DNA from: Planctomycetota bacterium | Lineage (GTDB): Bacteria; Planctomycetota; Phycisphaerae; Sedimentisphaerales; Anaerobacaceae | Direction of reading: 5' to 3' | DNA: 16,256 nt | Assembly (NCBI GenBank): GCA_022567055.1 | Contig: JADFHU010000032.1 | Span: 1-16,256, forward strand | Shown here: piece by piece, positions 1-7,813 of the stretch | How the letters are laid out: each line of letters starts with the position of its first letter | Numbering within the stretch: the stretch's first letter is position 1 | Position numbers and translations under genes: made by a program | The notes under the pieces: generated by a model | What the model was told of the DNA's origin: nothing | What the model saw: the letters and a program-made list of their open reading frames with translations, nothing else | Databases searched by the model: none

Positions 1-230
1 ACAGTGAATTGGGGCAATCAGGGGTATCGATTACGACAACGATAACCGCTGCGCTGATTACGACCACGAGGAGTGGTACACGGACTGGCACCTATGCGAC
101 CGCGATTTTGAACCAGGCTAGAAAAACTCAACATATCGCAAGAAGCCCGCCGATAACCTAATCGAACGACTGCATTGACCACAGAACACATGGACGGACC
201 CACACCAGCGCTTTGCCTAATGGACCCCGC
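1..230. other. Gene-free leader region before argH, nothing recognised
   Basis: No open frame here gives a recognisable protein. On the + strand one frame stays open from base 3 to about 160, and another encodes a short Asp-rich stretch ending in a stop near base 122. Neither has a visible start in the window. They could be the decayed or cut 3' end of an upstream gene, but I see no family signal. The - strand frame across this region runs into the argH start and looks like a shadow. Confidence 0.4.
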
Positions 231-259
231 TTGACTCTCAAATGGGCCAACCGTATGAT
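231..259 (+). promoter_or_regulatory. Sigma70-type promoter for argH
   Basis: A -35 box TTGACT (231-236) and a -10 box TATGAT (254-259) are separated by exactly 17 bp. Each differs from consensus at one base. Transcription would start near 266, leaving a leader of about 29 nt before the argH ATG. It would drive argH-thiL-tsaE. Boxes and spacing are seen directly; activity is inferred. Confidence 0.65.
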
Positions 260-294
260 CTCCCGTTTCAGAAGCTTGGCGCAGGACCACGACT

Positions 295-1683
295 ATGGCG
301 AAAAAGGACCGAAGCTGGGAAAATCGACTGTCGGGTGAACCGGACCCGCTCATGATCGACTTCGTTGAGTCTCTGTCATATGATCGTCGCCTCTACCCGC
401 ATGACATCCGGGGCTCCATCGCGCACGCTTCGATGCTGGACCAGCGAAAGATCATCAACCCATCAGAATACGAGGCCATTGCATCCGGTCTCAGGGAGAT
501 CGAGAAGGAGATTGAAGCGGGGACCTTCGTCTTCGATAAGAAGGATGAAGACATTCACATGGCCATCGAAAGTGCCCTCATTGCCAAGATCGGCGCCCCC
601 GGAGAGAAGCTGCACACTGGGCGAAGTCGGAACGATCAGGTGGCCACGGACATCCGTCTGTGGATGCGGGCGCAAATCCTGACACTGCAGTCGAAGATCC
701 TCTTGCTGCAAAAGGCCCTGATTCAACTGGCGGAACTGCATGTCGACCATCTGATGCCCAGCTATACCCACTTTCAGCGGGCTCAGCCCATTGTGATCGC
801 CGCGTATCTGTTGAGCTTTGTAGAACCATTGGAACGGGATCATGCGCGCTTAGGAGATTGCAGCGCCCGACTGAACCGGTCTCCCCTGGGCAGCGGCGCC
901 GTGGCGGGATCCACCTTGCCCCTCGACCGGCGCATCACCGCCCAAGCCTTGGACTTCCAAGGGATCTGCGACAACAGCATCGATGCGGTCAGCGACCGTG
1001 ATTTCTGCGCCGAGTTCATATTCTGTTGCTCCCTGCTGGGCGCCCACCTTTCTCGTTTGGCGGAAGACTGGATCATCTACGCCTCCACCGAGTTTTCCTT
1101 TTTGGTGATTGACGACAAGCTCTGCACCTCCTCCAGCATGATGCCTCAGAAGCGGAATCCCGACGTGCTTGAGTTAGTCCGCGGAAAAACGGGCGCGCTC
1201 TATGGCTCCTTGATGGCCATGCTCACCCTATTGAAGGCCCAGCCCTCCGGTTACAATCGTGATTTGCAGGAAGACAAGGTTCACGTCTTCGCTGCCAGCG
1301 ATACCGTGGAGGCCTGCCTGGGCATCACGGAGGCGGTCATCCAAAACACGACCTTCAACACCGAGCACATTGCCGCCACCATGGACCGTGGATACCTGGA
1401 TGCGACGGCACTGGCAGAGTACCTGGTGGGCCGGGGCGTGCCCTTCCGCAGCGCCCACGGCATCGTCGGGAGTCTGGTGGCTCTCTGTGAACAGAACGAT
1501 CAAAGGCTTTTGGACCTAACGTTGGAGCAGTTTCAGGCCTGCTCCGAGGCCATTGGAAAAGATGTCTACCAGCGCTTAGGCCCCGAGAAGGTTGCCCAGA
1601 GCTACGCCAGCGAGGGTGCCGCAGGCCCGCGGCAGGCCCGGGCGCAGATCGTAAGCTGGAAAAAGCGACTGGCTGAACGATGA
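295..1683 (+). CDS. argH: Argininosuccinate lyase
   Basis: ArgH cleaves argininosuccinate to arginine and fumarate, the last step of arginine biosynthesis, as a cytosolic homotetramer of the fumarase/aspartase superfamily. The 462-aa length is normal for the family. Visible hallmarks are HTGRSRND at residues 107-114, the YTHFQRAQP segment with the catalytic-region His159, and the superfamily signature loop TSSSMMPQKRNPD at 278-290, which carries the catalytic serine. The family usually has GSS at the loop start; here it is SSS, a conservative change unlikely to abolish function. The ATG start has AGGA eight bases upstream and a good promoter at 231-259. The stop overlaps the thiL start by 4 bp, indicating co-transcription and translational coupling. 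Confidence 0.97.
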   Translation: MAKKDRSWENRLSGEPDPLMIDFVESLSYDRRLYPHDIRGSIAHASMLDQRKIINPSEYEAIASGLREIEKEIEAGTFVFDKKDEDIHMAIESALIAKIGAPGEKLHTGRSRNDQVATDIRLWMRAQILTLQSKILLLQKALIQLAELHVDHLMPSYTHFQRAQPIVIAAYLLSFVEPLERDHARLGDCSARLNRSPLGSGAVAGSTLPLDRRITAQALDFQGICDNSIDAVSDRDFCAEFIFCCSLLGAHLSRLAEDWIIYASTEFSFLVIDDKLCTSSSMMPQKRNPDVLELVRGKTGALYGSLMAMLTLLKAQPSGYNRDLQEDKVHVFAASDTVEACLGITEAVIQNTTFNTEHIAATMDRGYLDATALAEYLVGRGVPFRSAHGIVGSLVALCEQNDQRLLDLTLEQFQACSEAIGKDVYQRLGPEKVAQSYASEGAAGPRQARAQIVSWKKRLAER

Positions 1684-2618
1684 CCTTGGATGAAGACCGC
1701 TGGGTCCACTGGTTGGAAGGCCAGATCGAACCGTCCCCTACAGGCGTGCCCATTGGCATCGGTGACGACATGGCAGAGGTCTCCCATCAGGGGGCCTCGT
1801 CTGTGTTCTTTGCAACCGATATGCTGGTGGAACATACCCACTTTGACTTGGCGACCGCTTCGCTGGAGCAGGTCGGGTACAAAGCCATGGCCGTCAATCT
1901 CAGTGATTGCGCCGCGATGGCGACGCTGCCCTTGGCGGCCGTCGTGGCCGTTGCCCTGCCCATCGGATTCACCGAATCTCGACTCAAGGACGTCTACGCC
2001 GGCATACTGCGGGCGAGCCGGACGTACCGGTGTCCGGTGGTCGGCGGCGACACGACGCGCTCCAGGAGTGCGGCACCCTTGGCGCTCAATGTGTCCATGT
2101 TGAGTCGATGCGGAGAGAGCCGTGCCATCACCCGGGCGCGGGCTCAGGTGGGCGACGTCGTCTGCGTGACCGGGTCACTCGGCGGTAGCCTGGTGGGCAA
2201 GCATCTCTGTTTCAGGCCGAGGCTTCAGGAGGCGCTCAGTCTGGCAGAGGGCGACAGGATCACGGCGATGATGGATATCAGCGACGGTCTCAGCACCGAT
2301 CTGACGCGGCTCTGCCGGCGTAGCAGGGTAGGCGCCTTGATCGATGCCAGGAGGATCCCCATCTCTGACCCAGCCAGGACACGAGAGGATCCCCTACGCA
2401 GTGCCCTCCACGAGGGCGAGGACTTTGAACTCCTGTTTACCCTGCCACCGGGCGACTACCTGAGCTTGGAGAAACGATGGAACCACACCACCCCCATCAC
2501 GCAGATTGGCACCATCACAGAATCCTCGGGCGTAGAGATAAGGCTAACTGGAGGCCAGGTAACACCGCTCGCGGCAGAGGGATACGACCATTTCAAGCGG
2601 GATGGGTCCCCCCAGTAG
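1680..2618 (+). CDS. thiL: Thiamine-monophosphate kinase
   Basis: ThiL phosphorylates thiamine monophosphate with ATP to give thiamine diphosphate, the active cofactor. At 312 aa it has the normal length and belongs to the PurM/AIR-synthase-like ATP-binding superfamily. Landmarks in order are GIGDD at residues 26-30 (metal/nucleotide binding), TDMLVEHTHFDL, the helix GYKAMAVNLSDCAAMA, VVGGDTT, and DISDGLSTDLTRL in the C-terminal half. The ATG sits in an ATGA overlap with the argH stop, so translation is likely coupled. tsaE follows after a 26-bp gap. Nothing points to functional coupling with arginine synthesis; the three genes look like a housekeeping operon of convenience. Confidence 0.96.
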   Translation: MTLDEDRWVHWLEGQIEPSPTGVPIGIGDDMAEVSHQGASSVFFATDMLVEHTHFDLATASLEQVGYKAMAVNLSDCAAMATLPLAAVVAVALPIGFTESRLKDVYAGILRASRTYRCPVVGGDTTRSRSAAPLALNVSMLSRCGESRAITRARAQVGDVVCVTGSLGGSLVGKHLCFRPRLQEALSLAEGDRITAMMDISDGLSTDLTRLCRRSRVGALIDARRIPISDPARTREDPLRSALHEGEDFELLFTLPPGDYLSLEKRWNHTTPITQIGTITESSGVEIRLTGGQVTPLAAEGYDHFKRDGSPQ

Positions 2619-2644
2619 CGCCCCCATTAAAGAGGACGAGATCC

Positions 2645-3118
2645 TTGGATATCATCACCCGCTCAGCCGCAGAGACCATTGAGTTGGGCCGCCGGATAGG
2701 GAGCGCGCTCCAGGGCGGCGAAGTCTTTGCCGTGGAAGGTCCACTGGGCAGTGGAAAAACGCAGCTCATCAAGGGGATCGCCGCGGGGGCCGATGCCGAA
2801 GCGCTGGACCAGGTGAATAGCCCGACCTTCGTGCTGGTCAATGAATACCAGGGCCAATTCGACATCTTTCACATCGATGCCTATCGCTTGGATACCGCAG
2901 CGGAATTCGAAATGCTCGGATTCGATGATTTCCTCTATCCCCAATCGGTTGTTCTCATTGAATGGGCAGACAAGGTGACCACCGTTCTAGAAACCCTCGA
3001 TTGTATCTCAGTTAAATTCCGCCACATCTCCCAAGAACAACGCGCCATCTCCATCCAAAACCTCCCAAACCACCTAAAATCACTGATAGAGGGCCCTCGG
3101 GAACGGGGCAACAATTGA
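2645..3118 (+). CDS. tsaE: tRNA t6A37 threonylcarbamoyl complex ATPase TsaE
   Basis: TsaE is the small ATPase that works with TsaB and TsaD to install N6-threonylcarbamoyl on A37 of ANN-decoding tRNAs. The P-loop GPLGSGKT is at residues 32-39, followed by the family blocks SPTFVLVNEY, IDAYRL and VVLIEWADKV. The frame stays open upstream into thiL, but that extension is compositionally odd and lacks a family match. The best start is TTG at 2645, which gives 157 aa, the usual size, with AGAGGA about eight bases upstream. No in-frame ATG or GTG lies between the thiL stop and the P-loop. The stop codon directly abuts the -35 box of the next promoter. Product is certain; start is probable. Confidence 0.93.
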   Translation: MDIITRSAAETIELGRRIGSALQGGEVFAVEGPLGSGKTQLIKGIAAGADAEALDQVNSPTFVLVNEYQGQFDIFHIDAYRLDTAAEFEMLGFDDFLYPQSVVLIEWADKVTTVLETLDCISVKFRHISQEQRAISIQNLPNHLKSLIEGPRERGNN

Positions 3119-3119
3119 C

Positions 3120-3149
3120 TTGACAACGAAGCGAGGGTTCGGGTCTAAT
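3120..3149 (+). promoter_or_regulatory. Strong promoter for rpmF-plsX-fab operon
   Basis: A perfect -35 TTGACA (3120-3125) is followed after 18 bp by TCTAAT (3144-3149), one base from the -10 consensus. Transcription would begin near 3156, giving an rpmF leader of about 60 nt. I looked for a FapR-like palindrome over this site and saw none. The promoter begins immediately after the tsaE stop, so the fab cluster can be expressed independently of argH-thiL-tsaE. Confidence 0.7.
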
Positions 3150-3214
3150 ACCCGGTTCATACTTTTTTGGTCGACGTGCGGCCAGAATGACAGATTTGCT
3201 CGGAGTCGTCTCAC

Positions 3215-3403
3215 ATGCTACCAGTCAAGAAGACGAGCAAGAGTAGAACCAGAACGCGTCGCAGCCATCACCGCCTGCAGCCCGTCAACTACTCTGTTTG
3301 CGGGAAGTGTGGCCAGGCCAAGCTTCCCCATGCGGCCTGCACCAGCTGTGGTTTCCTCAATCCCCAGATTACCCTGAACCTCGGCAAGGAGGAAGACAGC
3401 TAG
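3215..3403 (+). CDS. rpmF: 50S ribosomal protein L32 (bL32), zinc-ribbon form
   Basis: A 62-aa basic protein of the large ribosomal subunit. The N-terminus has the bL32 pattern PVKKTSKSRTRTRRSHHRL. The C-terminal half carries a zinc ribbon, with CGKC at 29-32 and CTSC at 42-45, so this is the zinc-containing (C+) form. GGAG lies about 11 bases before the ATG. It sits just 3 bp before plsX, the rpmF-plsX pairing known from many bacteria, which links ribosome and lipid synthesis in one transcript. Confidence 0.95.
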   Translation: MLPVKKTSKSRTRTRRSHHRLQPVNYSVCGKCGQAKLPHAACTSCGFLNPQITLNLGKEEDS

Positions 3404-3406
3404 TCT

Positions 3407-4429
3407 ATGCGAATTGCACTCGATGCCATGGGTGGTGACAACGCTCCGGATGCCATCATCGCGGGGGCCATTGAGGCCCTGGAGCACCTGGACGAGGATG
3501 ACGAAATCGTCCTCGTGGGGCCCACAGAGAGTGTGACGGAGCATTTGTCCTGTCCTCAGCGTTACCGAGACCGTGTCCACATCGTGCACGCCCCGGATGT
3601 CATCAGCATGGATGCCGCTCCCGTGGAGAGTCTGCGGAGGAAGCCGAAGAGTTCGATCTCCGTTCTGGCCAAACTGGCCAAGCAGGGAGAGGCCGACGCC
3701 GTCATTTCCGCCGGCAACACCGGGGCCTGCGTCGCCGCTTTTCAAATGAGAATGCGTAACTTGCCCGGGGTCAACCGGCCTGGCATCGCGGTGGTGCTCC
3801 CGACCTTTGGGGGGGCGATTACGGTCTGCGATGTCGGTGCCAACATCGCCTGCAAACCCCTCAATCTCTATCAGTACTGTGTCATGGCCGCCATCCACAC
3901 TGAGTGTGTCTTGGGGACCAAGAACCCGCGTGTGGCCACCATGAGTATTGGACAGGAGGCCGCCAAGGGCAACGAGGTTGTCAAGAAAACGCGTGAGCTG
4001 ATAGAAGCCGACCCCTCTGTGAACTTCGTAGGGAATGTGGAGGGAAGGGACATCTTTAACGGCGTCTGTGACGTGGTCGTCTGTGAGGGTTTCGTAGGCA
4101 ATGTGATTCTTAAGCTGACAGAAGGACTCGTCGACGGACTCTTCAAGGCCATCAAACACGAACTGATGCAGGAGAAACTCAGACTGGCGGTCAAATTCAA
4201 GCCTGTCATCATGAGGATCTACAAGAAGTACGACTACCATGAGTACGGGGGGGCTCCCCTACTGGGTGTCAATGGCTCAGCCTTTATCTGTCACGGCTCC
4301 AGCAAGGAGAAAACCATTCGCAACGCGGTCCTATCCGCAAAGAAGCATCACACCTTCAAGATCAATGACAAGATCATGGACGCTCTGTCACGGACGCCGG
4401 TAGGGACATCCCATGCACCAACCCGCTGA
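3407..4429 (+). CDS. plsX: Phosphate acyltransferase PlsX
   Basis: PlsX converts acyl-ACP plus phosphate to acyl-phosphate, the donor for PlsY in phosphatidic acid synthesis. It is a peripheral membrane enzyme. The 340-aa length is standard. The N-terminus IALDAMGGDNAPDAII, SAGNTGACVAAF, the VGNVEGRDIFNGVCDVVVCEGFVGNV block and a C-terminal GAPLLGVNG are all diagnostic. AAGGAGG at 3386-3392 lies somewhat far (14 bases) from the ATG, within the end of rpmF. The 3' end overlaps the fabH start by 17 bp, implying tight coupling. Confidence 0.97.
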   Translation: MRIALDAMGGDNAPDAIIAGAIEALEHLDEDDEIVLVGPTESVTEHLSCPQRYRDRVHIVHAPDVISMDAAPVESLRRKPKSSISVLAKLAKQGEADAVISAGNTGACVAAFQMRMRNLPGVNRPGIAVVLPTFGGAITVCDVGANIACKPLNLYQYCVMAAIHTECVLGTKNPRVATMSIGQEAAKGNEVVKKTRELIEADPSVNFVGNVEGRDIFNGVCDVVVCEGFVGNVILKLTEGLVDGLFKAIKHELMQEKLRLAVKFKPVIMRIYKKYDYHEYGGAPLLGVNGSAFICHGSSKEKTIRNAVLSAKKHHTFKINDKIMDALSRTPVGTSHAPTR

Positions 4430-5426
4430 CGGCAGGAGCCCGTCCTATCGAGCATTGCTGACAGGCACCGGTTTCTCTCTTCCCGAAAAAGTAGTGAGCA
4501 ACGACGACATTGCCCTCCGGGTCGATACCTCGGACGAGTGGATCAACACGAGAACCGGAATCAAACGCCGCCGCGTCGCCTCAGAGAAGGAAACGACCGG
4601 ACTACTGGCCTCCGCTGCCGCCCGCAAGGCCCTCAGCCAAGCGGGCGTCGATCCGGCGCAACTCGATCTCATTATCGTAGGGACCGTCACACCCGAGATG
4701 GTGTTTCCGTCGACGGCCTGTTTTGTTCAGGAGTCTATCGGCGCCACCGGCGCCTGGTCCTTCGACCTGGCGGCCGCGTGCAGCGGATTCGTGTACGCCC
4801 TCTCCATTGCCCAACAGTTCATTGAGTCGGGGCGAGTCAAAAAGGCCTTGGTGATTGGCGCCGACTGTCTTTCAAAACTGACAAACTGGGAGGACAGGAC
4901 CACCTGCATTCTGTTCGGTGACGGCGCCGGCGCGGCCATTCTGGAACAGGGGACCGATCCCGATCGAGGCATTCTCTACAGCACGTCGGGAAGTGATGGG
5001 AAGCATTGGGAGGCCTTGAACTGCCAGGCCTACGGATCACGATATCCGGCAAGCAAACCCTTGGATGATCCCAATAAGATCTATATCTCCATCAAAGGCA
5101 GAGAAATCTACCAGCAGGCGGTTCGAAAGATTGTGGAGCTCATCGAAGAGTGCCTGACGCAGTGCCAGCTCGTCTCTGATCAAGTCAAGATGGTCATTCC
5201 CCACCAGATGAATGCTCGCATCATTGAGTCCGTCGCCAAGCGTCTCAGCCTGCCCGATGAGAAGGTCTTCATAAACATAGCCGACTACGGCAACACCTCC
5301 GCAGCCTCCATTCCCATTGCACTGGCAGAATGTTTAGAGGCCCGTCACGTCACCACGGGTGACATTGTCATCTTCGTGGCATTTGGCGCCGGGATGACCT
5401 GGGGCGCCAACGTGATCCGCCTCTGA
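4413..5426 (+). CDS. fabH: 3-oxoacyl-ACP synthase III (KAS III)
   Basis: FabH condenses an acyl-CoA primer, typically acetyl-CoA, with malonyl-ACP to start fatty-acid synthesis. The thiolase-fold catalytic triad is visible: Cys123 in AAACSGF, His264 in VIPHQMNARI and Asn294 in YGNTSAAS. The 337-aa length is slightly long because about 13 residues precede the usual YRALLTGTG beginning. The ATG at 4413 has AGGGA six bases upstream and is the only ATG, but an internal TTG at 4455 is an alternative start. It overlaps plsX by 17 bp. Which primer is used (straight or branched) cannot be read from sequence. Confidence 0.96.
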   Translation: MHQPADGRSPSYRALLTGTGFSLPEKVVSNDDIALRVDTSDEWINTRTGIKRRRVASEKETTGLLASAAARKALSQAGVDPAQLDLIIVGTVTPEMVFPSTACFVQESIGATGAWSFDLAAACSGFVYALSIAQQFIESGRVKKALVIGADCLSKLTNWEDRTTCILFGDGAGAAILEQGTDPDRGILYSTSGSDGKHWEALNCQAYGSRYPASKPLDDPNKIYISIKGREIYQQAVRKIVELIEECLTQCQLVSDQVKMVIPHQMNARIIESVAKRLSLPDEKVFINIADYGNTSAASIPIALAECLEARHVTTGDIVIFVAFGAGMTWGANVIRL

Positions 5427-5477
5427 TCGCGAGTCACCGCCATAGCGCCGTAAAGAAAGTGAACAAGTAGAGATACG

Positions 5478-6440
5478 ATGAAAACAGCATTCTTGTTTCC
5501 GGGACAGGGCGCTCAGATCGTCGGCATGGGGAAAGAGGTGGCGGAGGCTGTTCCAGCGGCCGATAGGATCTTCCAGCAGGCGAATGACATCCTGGGCTAT
5601 GACCTACGATCACTCTGCTTCGAAGGCCCCGAAGAGACACTCAACACCACCGCCATCTCTCAGCCTGGCATTTTTGTGACGTCCGTCGCGATTCTGGAGG
5701 CCATGCGCACGAATCCGATCACCCGGGCGATCCAAGCGGATATCGTCGCCGGCCTGAGCCTAGGTGAGTATACGGCAATCTACGCAGCCGGGGTTCTGCC
5801 CTTCGATACCACGTTGAGACTCGTGCAGAAGCGAGGGGAAGCCATGCAGGCGGCTTCCGATGCCACGGATGGCGGCATGGTTTGCATCATTGGCGGCGAA
5901 CCCGAGCAGGTCCAAGCACTCTGCGCGGCTGCAGCACAGGGCGAGCCCCTCCAACCGGCAAACTACAACTGCCCAGGCCAGATCGTCATCAGTGGGAGCC
6001 GGCAGGCCTGTCACCGTGCCGAGTCCATCGCCCCAGAGTTTGGCGTCACCAAGGCCATTCGACTCAAAGTCGCAGGCGCCTTTCATACGGAACTCATGGC
6101 CTCAGCGGCCCAGGCCCTGTCCGAGGCCTTAAACGGGTGTACACTGCAAGATGCGGCGCCGGTCCTTGTCCTTGCCAACACCTCCGCAGACTACTACGGC
6201 GATCCTGAGGCCATCAAACCCGGGCTGGTCAGCCAACTGACCGCGCCCATCCTGTGGCAGGCGAGCATGGAAAAACTGCTGGCGGTGGGTGTGGAATCCT
6301 ACTATGAAATAGGTCCCGGGCGGGTGTTGACCGGACTCATGCGAAGAATCCATCGTAAGACAAGAGTCGTGAACATAAGCTCGATGGCTGGGCTTGAGAC
6401 GCTGGCCCAAGCCGCAGGCTTAGAGCCCCTAACAAAGTGA
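5478..6440 (+). CDS. fabD: Malonyl-CoA:ACP S-malonyltransferase
   Basis: FabD moves malonyl from CoA to ACP, supplying extender units. The 320-aa protein has FPGQGAQ at residues 7-13, the nucleophile Ser94 in GLSLGEY and the partner His203 in GAFHTELM. The C-terminal YYEIGPGRVLTGL block is also typical. It follows fabH by 51 bp with only a weak ribosome site. A 151-bp gap separates it from fabG. Confidence 0.96.
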   Translation: MKTAFLFPGQGAQIVGMGKEVAEAVPAADRIFQQANDILGYDLRSLCFEGPEETLNTTAISQPGIFVTSVAILEAMRTNPITRAIQADIVAGLSLGEYTAIYAAGVLPFDTTLRLVQKRGEAMQAASDATDGGMVCIIGGEPEQVQALCAAAAQGEPLQPANYNCPGQIVISGSRQACHRAESIAPEFGVTKAIRLKVAGAFHTELMASAAQALSEALNGCTLQDAAPVLVLANTSADYYGDPEAIKPGLVSQLTAPILWQASMEKLLAVGVESYYEIGPGRVLTGLMRRIHRKTRVVNISSMAGLETLAQAAGLEPLTK

Positions 6441-6591
6441 TCGTCGCACCGAGAGCGAGCGTTTTTGCCTCTGGCAAGGAAGGCAAAGCAGGCCATCCGA
6501 GGATGGTCGATGGAGCCTGACGCCGTCCAGAGGGAAAATAAGTCGCTCGAATGCTGACTCATTTTGCGTAGGTGCTCTTAGGAGATAGATC

Positions 6592-7329
6592 ATGTCAGAG
6601 AAGCGACTCGCGGTCGTGACAGGTGCGACCCGGGGCATCGGCAAAGCCATTGCACTGGAACTGTTGCGGCAAGGTCGCGACGTTGCCGCCCTGGGCCGCA
6701 GCGAAACATTGCTAGCGGCGCTGAAGCAGGAAGCTGCCGACGCCGGATACACTTGCGATACCTTCGCCGTTGACATCGCCGACACGACTAAGTTCGCCGA
6801 CACCCTGACAAGCTTGGCCGAACGAGACGGCGGAATCGGCATTCTCGTCAACAACGCCGGCATCACCAGAGACAATCTGCTGGTCCGAATGTCGGACGAG
6901 CAATTTGACGAAGTGCTGCAGGTCAATCTCAAGGCCGCCTTCGTGGCGATGCGGACCTGTGCCAAGTCCATGATGCGAAACAAGTTTGGCCGGATTGTCA
7001 ATATTAGCTCCGTTTCAGGGGTCATCGGCAATGCCGGGCAGTCCAACTATGCCGCCAGCAAAGCGGGATTGATCGGCATGACCAAGAGCGTGGCACGTGA
7101 ATTTGCCAGAAAAAATGTGACCGCCAACTGCGTGGCACCTGGATTTATCAAGACCGACATGATCGAGCAACTCCCCGAGGCGGCCACGGAAGCGGCCAAA
7201 CAGATGATCCCCATGCGTAGAATTGGCTGCGTCGAAGACATCGCCAGAGCAGTCGCGTTCCTGACGGATGAACGGGCCGGCTACCTCACCGGCCAGGTCC
7301 TCTGTGTGGACGGTGGCATGGCCATGTAG
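6592..7329 (+). CDS. fabG: 3-oxoacyl-ACP reductase
   Basis: FabG is the NADPH-dependent reductase of the elongation cycle, a short-chain dehydrogenase/reductase. The 245-aa sequence has the cofactor motif TGATRGIG at residues 10-17, NNAG at 87-90, and the catalytic Ser140, Tyr153 and Lys157, the last two in YAASK. The C-terminal GYLTGQVLCVDGGM is the usual family ending. AGGAGA lies six bases before the ATG, a good ribosome site. Its location between fabD and acpP supports the FabG assignment over other SDR paralogues. Confidence 0.96.
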   Translation: MSEKRLAVVTGATRGIGKAIALELLRQGRDVAALGRSETLLAALKQEAADAGYTCDTFAVDIADTTKFADTLTSLAERDGGIGILVNNAGITRDNLLVRMSDEQFDEVLQVNLKAAFVAMRTCAKSMMRNKFGRIVNISSVSGVIGNAGQSNYAASKAGLIGMTKSVAREFARKNVTANCVAPGFIKTDMIEQLPEAATEAAKQMIPMRRIGCVEDIARAVAFLTDERAGYLTGQVLCVDGGMAM

Positions 7330-7340
7330 TCGACCGTCAT

Positions 7341-7381
7341 CACGCCCCGCAGTGGCGTGCCCCAGCCGGGCGAATGGGGGC
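7341..7381 (+). terminator. Hairpin-rich segment after fabG, possible attenuator
   Basis: Two overlapping stems follow the fabG stop. CACGCC/GGCGTG (7341-7346 with 7354-7359) is a perfect 6-bp stem, and GCCCC/GGGGC (7359-7363 with 7377-7381) is a 5-bp stem. They share one base. No T-run follows, so this is not a standard intrinsic terminator. It may protect an mRNA 3' end or attenuate read-through into acpP. Confidence 0.25.
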
Positions 7382-7396
7382 CAGAAAAACTTAGAA

Positions 7397-7402
7397 TATA
7401 AT
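7397..7402 (+). promoter_or_regulatory. Perfect -10 box before acpP, candidate internal promoter
   Basis: TATAAT stands alone in an A+T-rich patch 121 bp before acpP. No convincing -35 lies at 16-18 bp spacing; that position is G-rich. A separate acpP promoter would fit the high cellular demand for acyl carrier protein. The missing -35 keeps confidence modest. Confidence 0.4.
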
Positions 7403-7460
7403 TGTACAACCCTAAGGCAGCGAGTAAGATACCCCAAAATTTGAGACGGGCTGAAAGCTA

Positions 7461-7477
7461 GGCAGTCTAGTGCTGCC
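7461..7477 (+). other. Small stem-loop in acpP leader
   Basis: GGCAG and CTGCC form a perfect 5-bp stem around a 7-nt loop in the presumed acpP 5' leader, about 30 nt before the ribosome site GGGAGGA. It could stabilise the mRNA. It is short, so chance is a fair alternative. Confidence 0.25.
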
Positions 7478-7522
7478 GAAAGGCCTTCAAACTGAATTCC
7501 TGTTTTTTCGGGAGGACAAGAA

Positions 7523-7795
7523 GTGAGCGACAACGAAGTGGATGTGAAAGCAATAGAAAACAAGGTCATGGACATCATTAGTGAACAGATGGGCGTTGAC
7601 AAGGCAGAGATTACCCGCAAGACGTCCTTCATCAATGATCTCAATGCTGACTCTCTGGACACAGTCGAATTGGTGATGGAATTCGAAGATGAATTTGACA
7701 TGAGCATACCTGACGAAGAGGCCGAAAAGATCCAAACCGTGGGTGCGTCAGTTGACTACATCGTCAAAGTGGCAAAATCCGCCAGCAGTGACTGA
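7523..7795 (+). CDS. acpP: Acyl carrier protein
   Basis: ACP carries growing acyl chains on a 4'-phosphopantetheine arm. The attachment serine is Ser44 in the DSL motif (ADSLDTVELVMEFE). The usual Gly before ADSL is Asn here. The 90-aa acidic protein is about 10 residues longer than E. coli AcpP, mainly at the ends. The start is GTG with GGGAGGA about seven bases upstream. It lies between fabG and fabF, 18 bp before fabF, as in many bacteria. Confidence 0.96.
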   Translation: MSDNEVDVKAIENKVMDIISEQMGVDKAEITRKTSFINDLNADSLDTVELVMEFEDEFDMSIPDEEAEKIQTVGASVDYIVKVAKSASSD

Positions 7796-7813
7796 GAGGC
7801 GTTTTCGACTTCT

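Noticed and set aside
18..353. 111-codon minus-strand open frame over the argH start
   Set aside because: It overlaps the argH 5' end and its promoter, has no ribosome site or family signal, and its Arg/Ser-rich composition is typical of an antisense shadow.
2477..2644. Upstream extension of tsaE inside thiL
   Set aside because: It would overlap thiL by more than 140 bp and adds 56 His/Arg/Pro-rich residues not found in TsaE. TTG at 2645 with a ribosome site is better.
3120..3214. FapR or other fatty-acid regulator operator before rpmF
   Set aside because: No suitable palindrome was found around the promoter or leader.
3218..4240. 340-codon minus-strand open frame opposite plsX
   Set aside because: Long, but wholly antisense to a certain PlsX gene. 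Its His/Asp/Val/Gly-rich composition is an artefact of plsX codon use.
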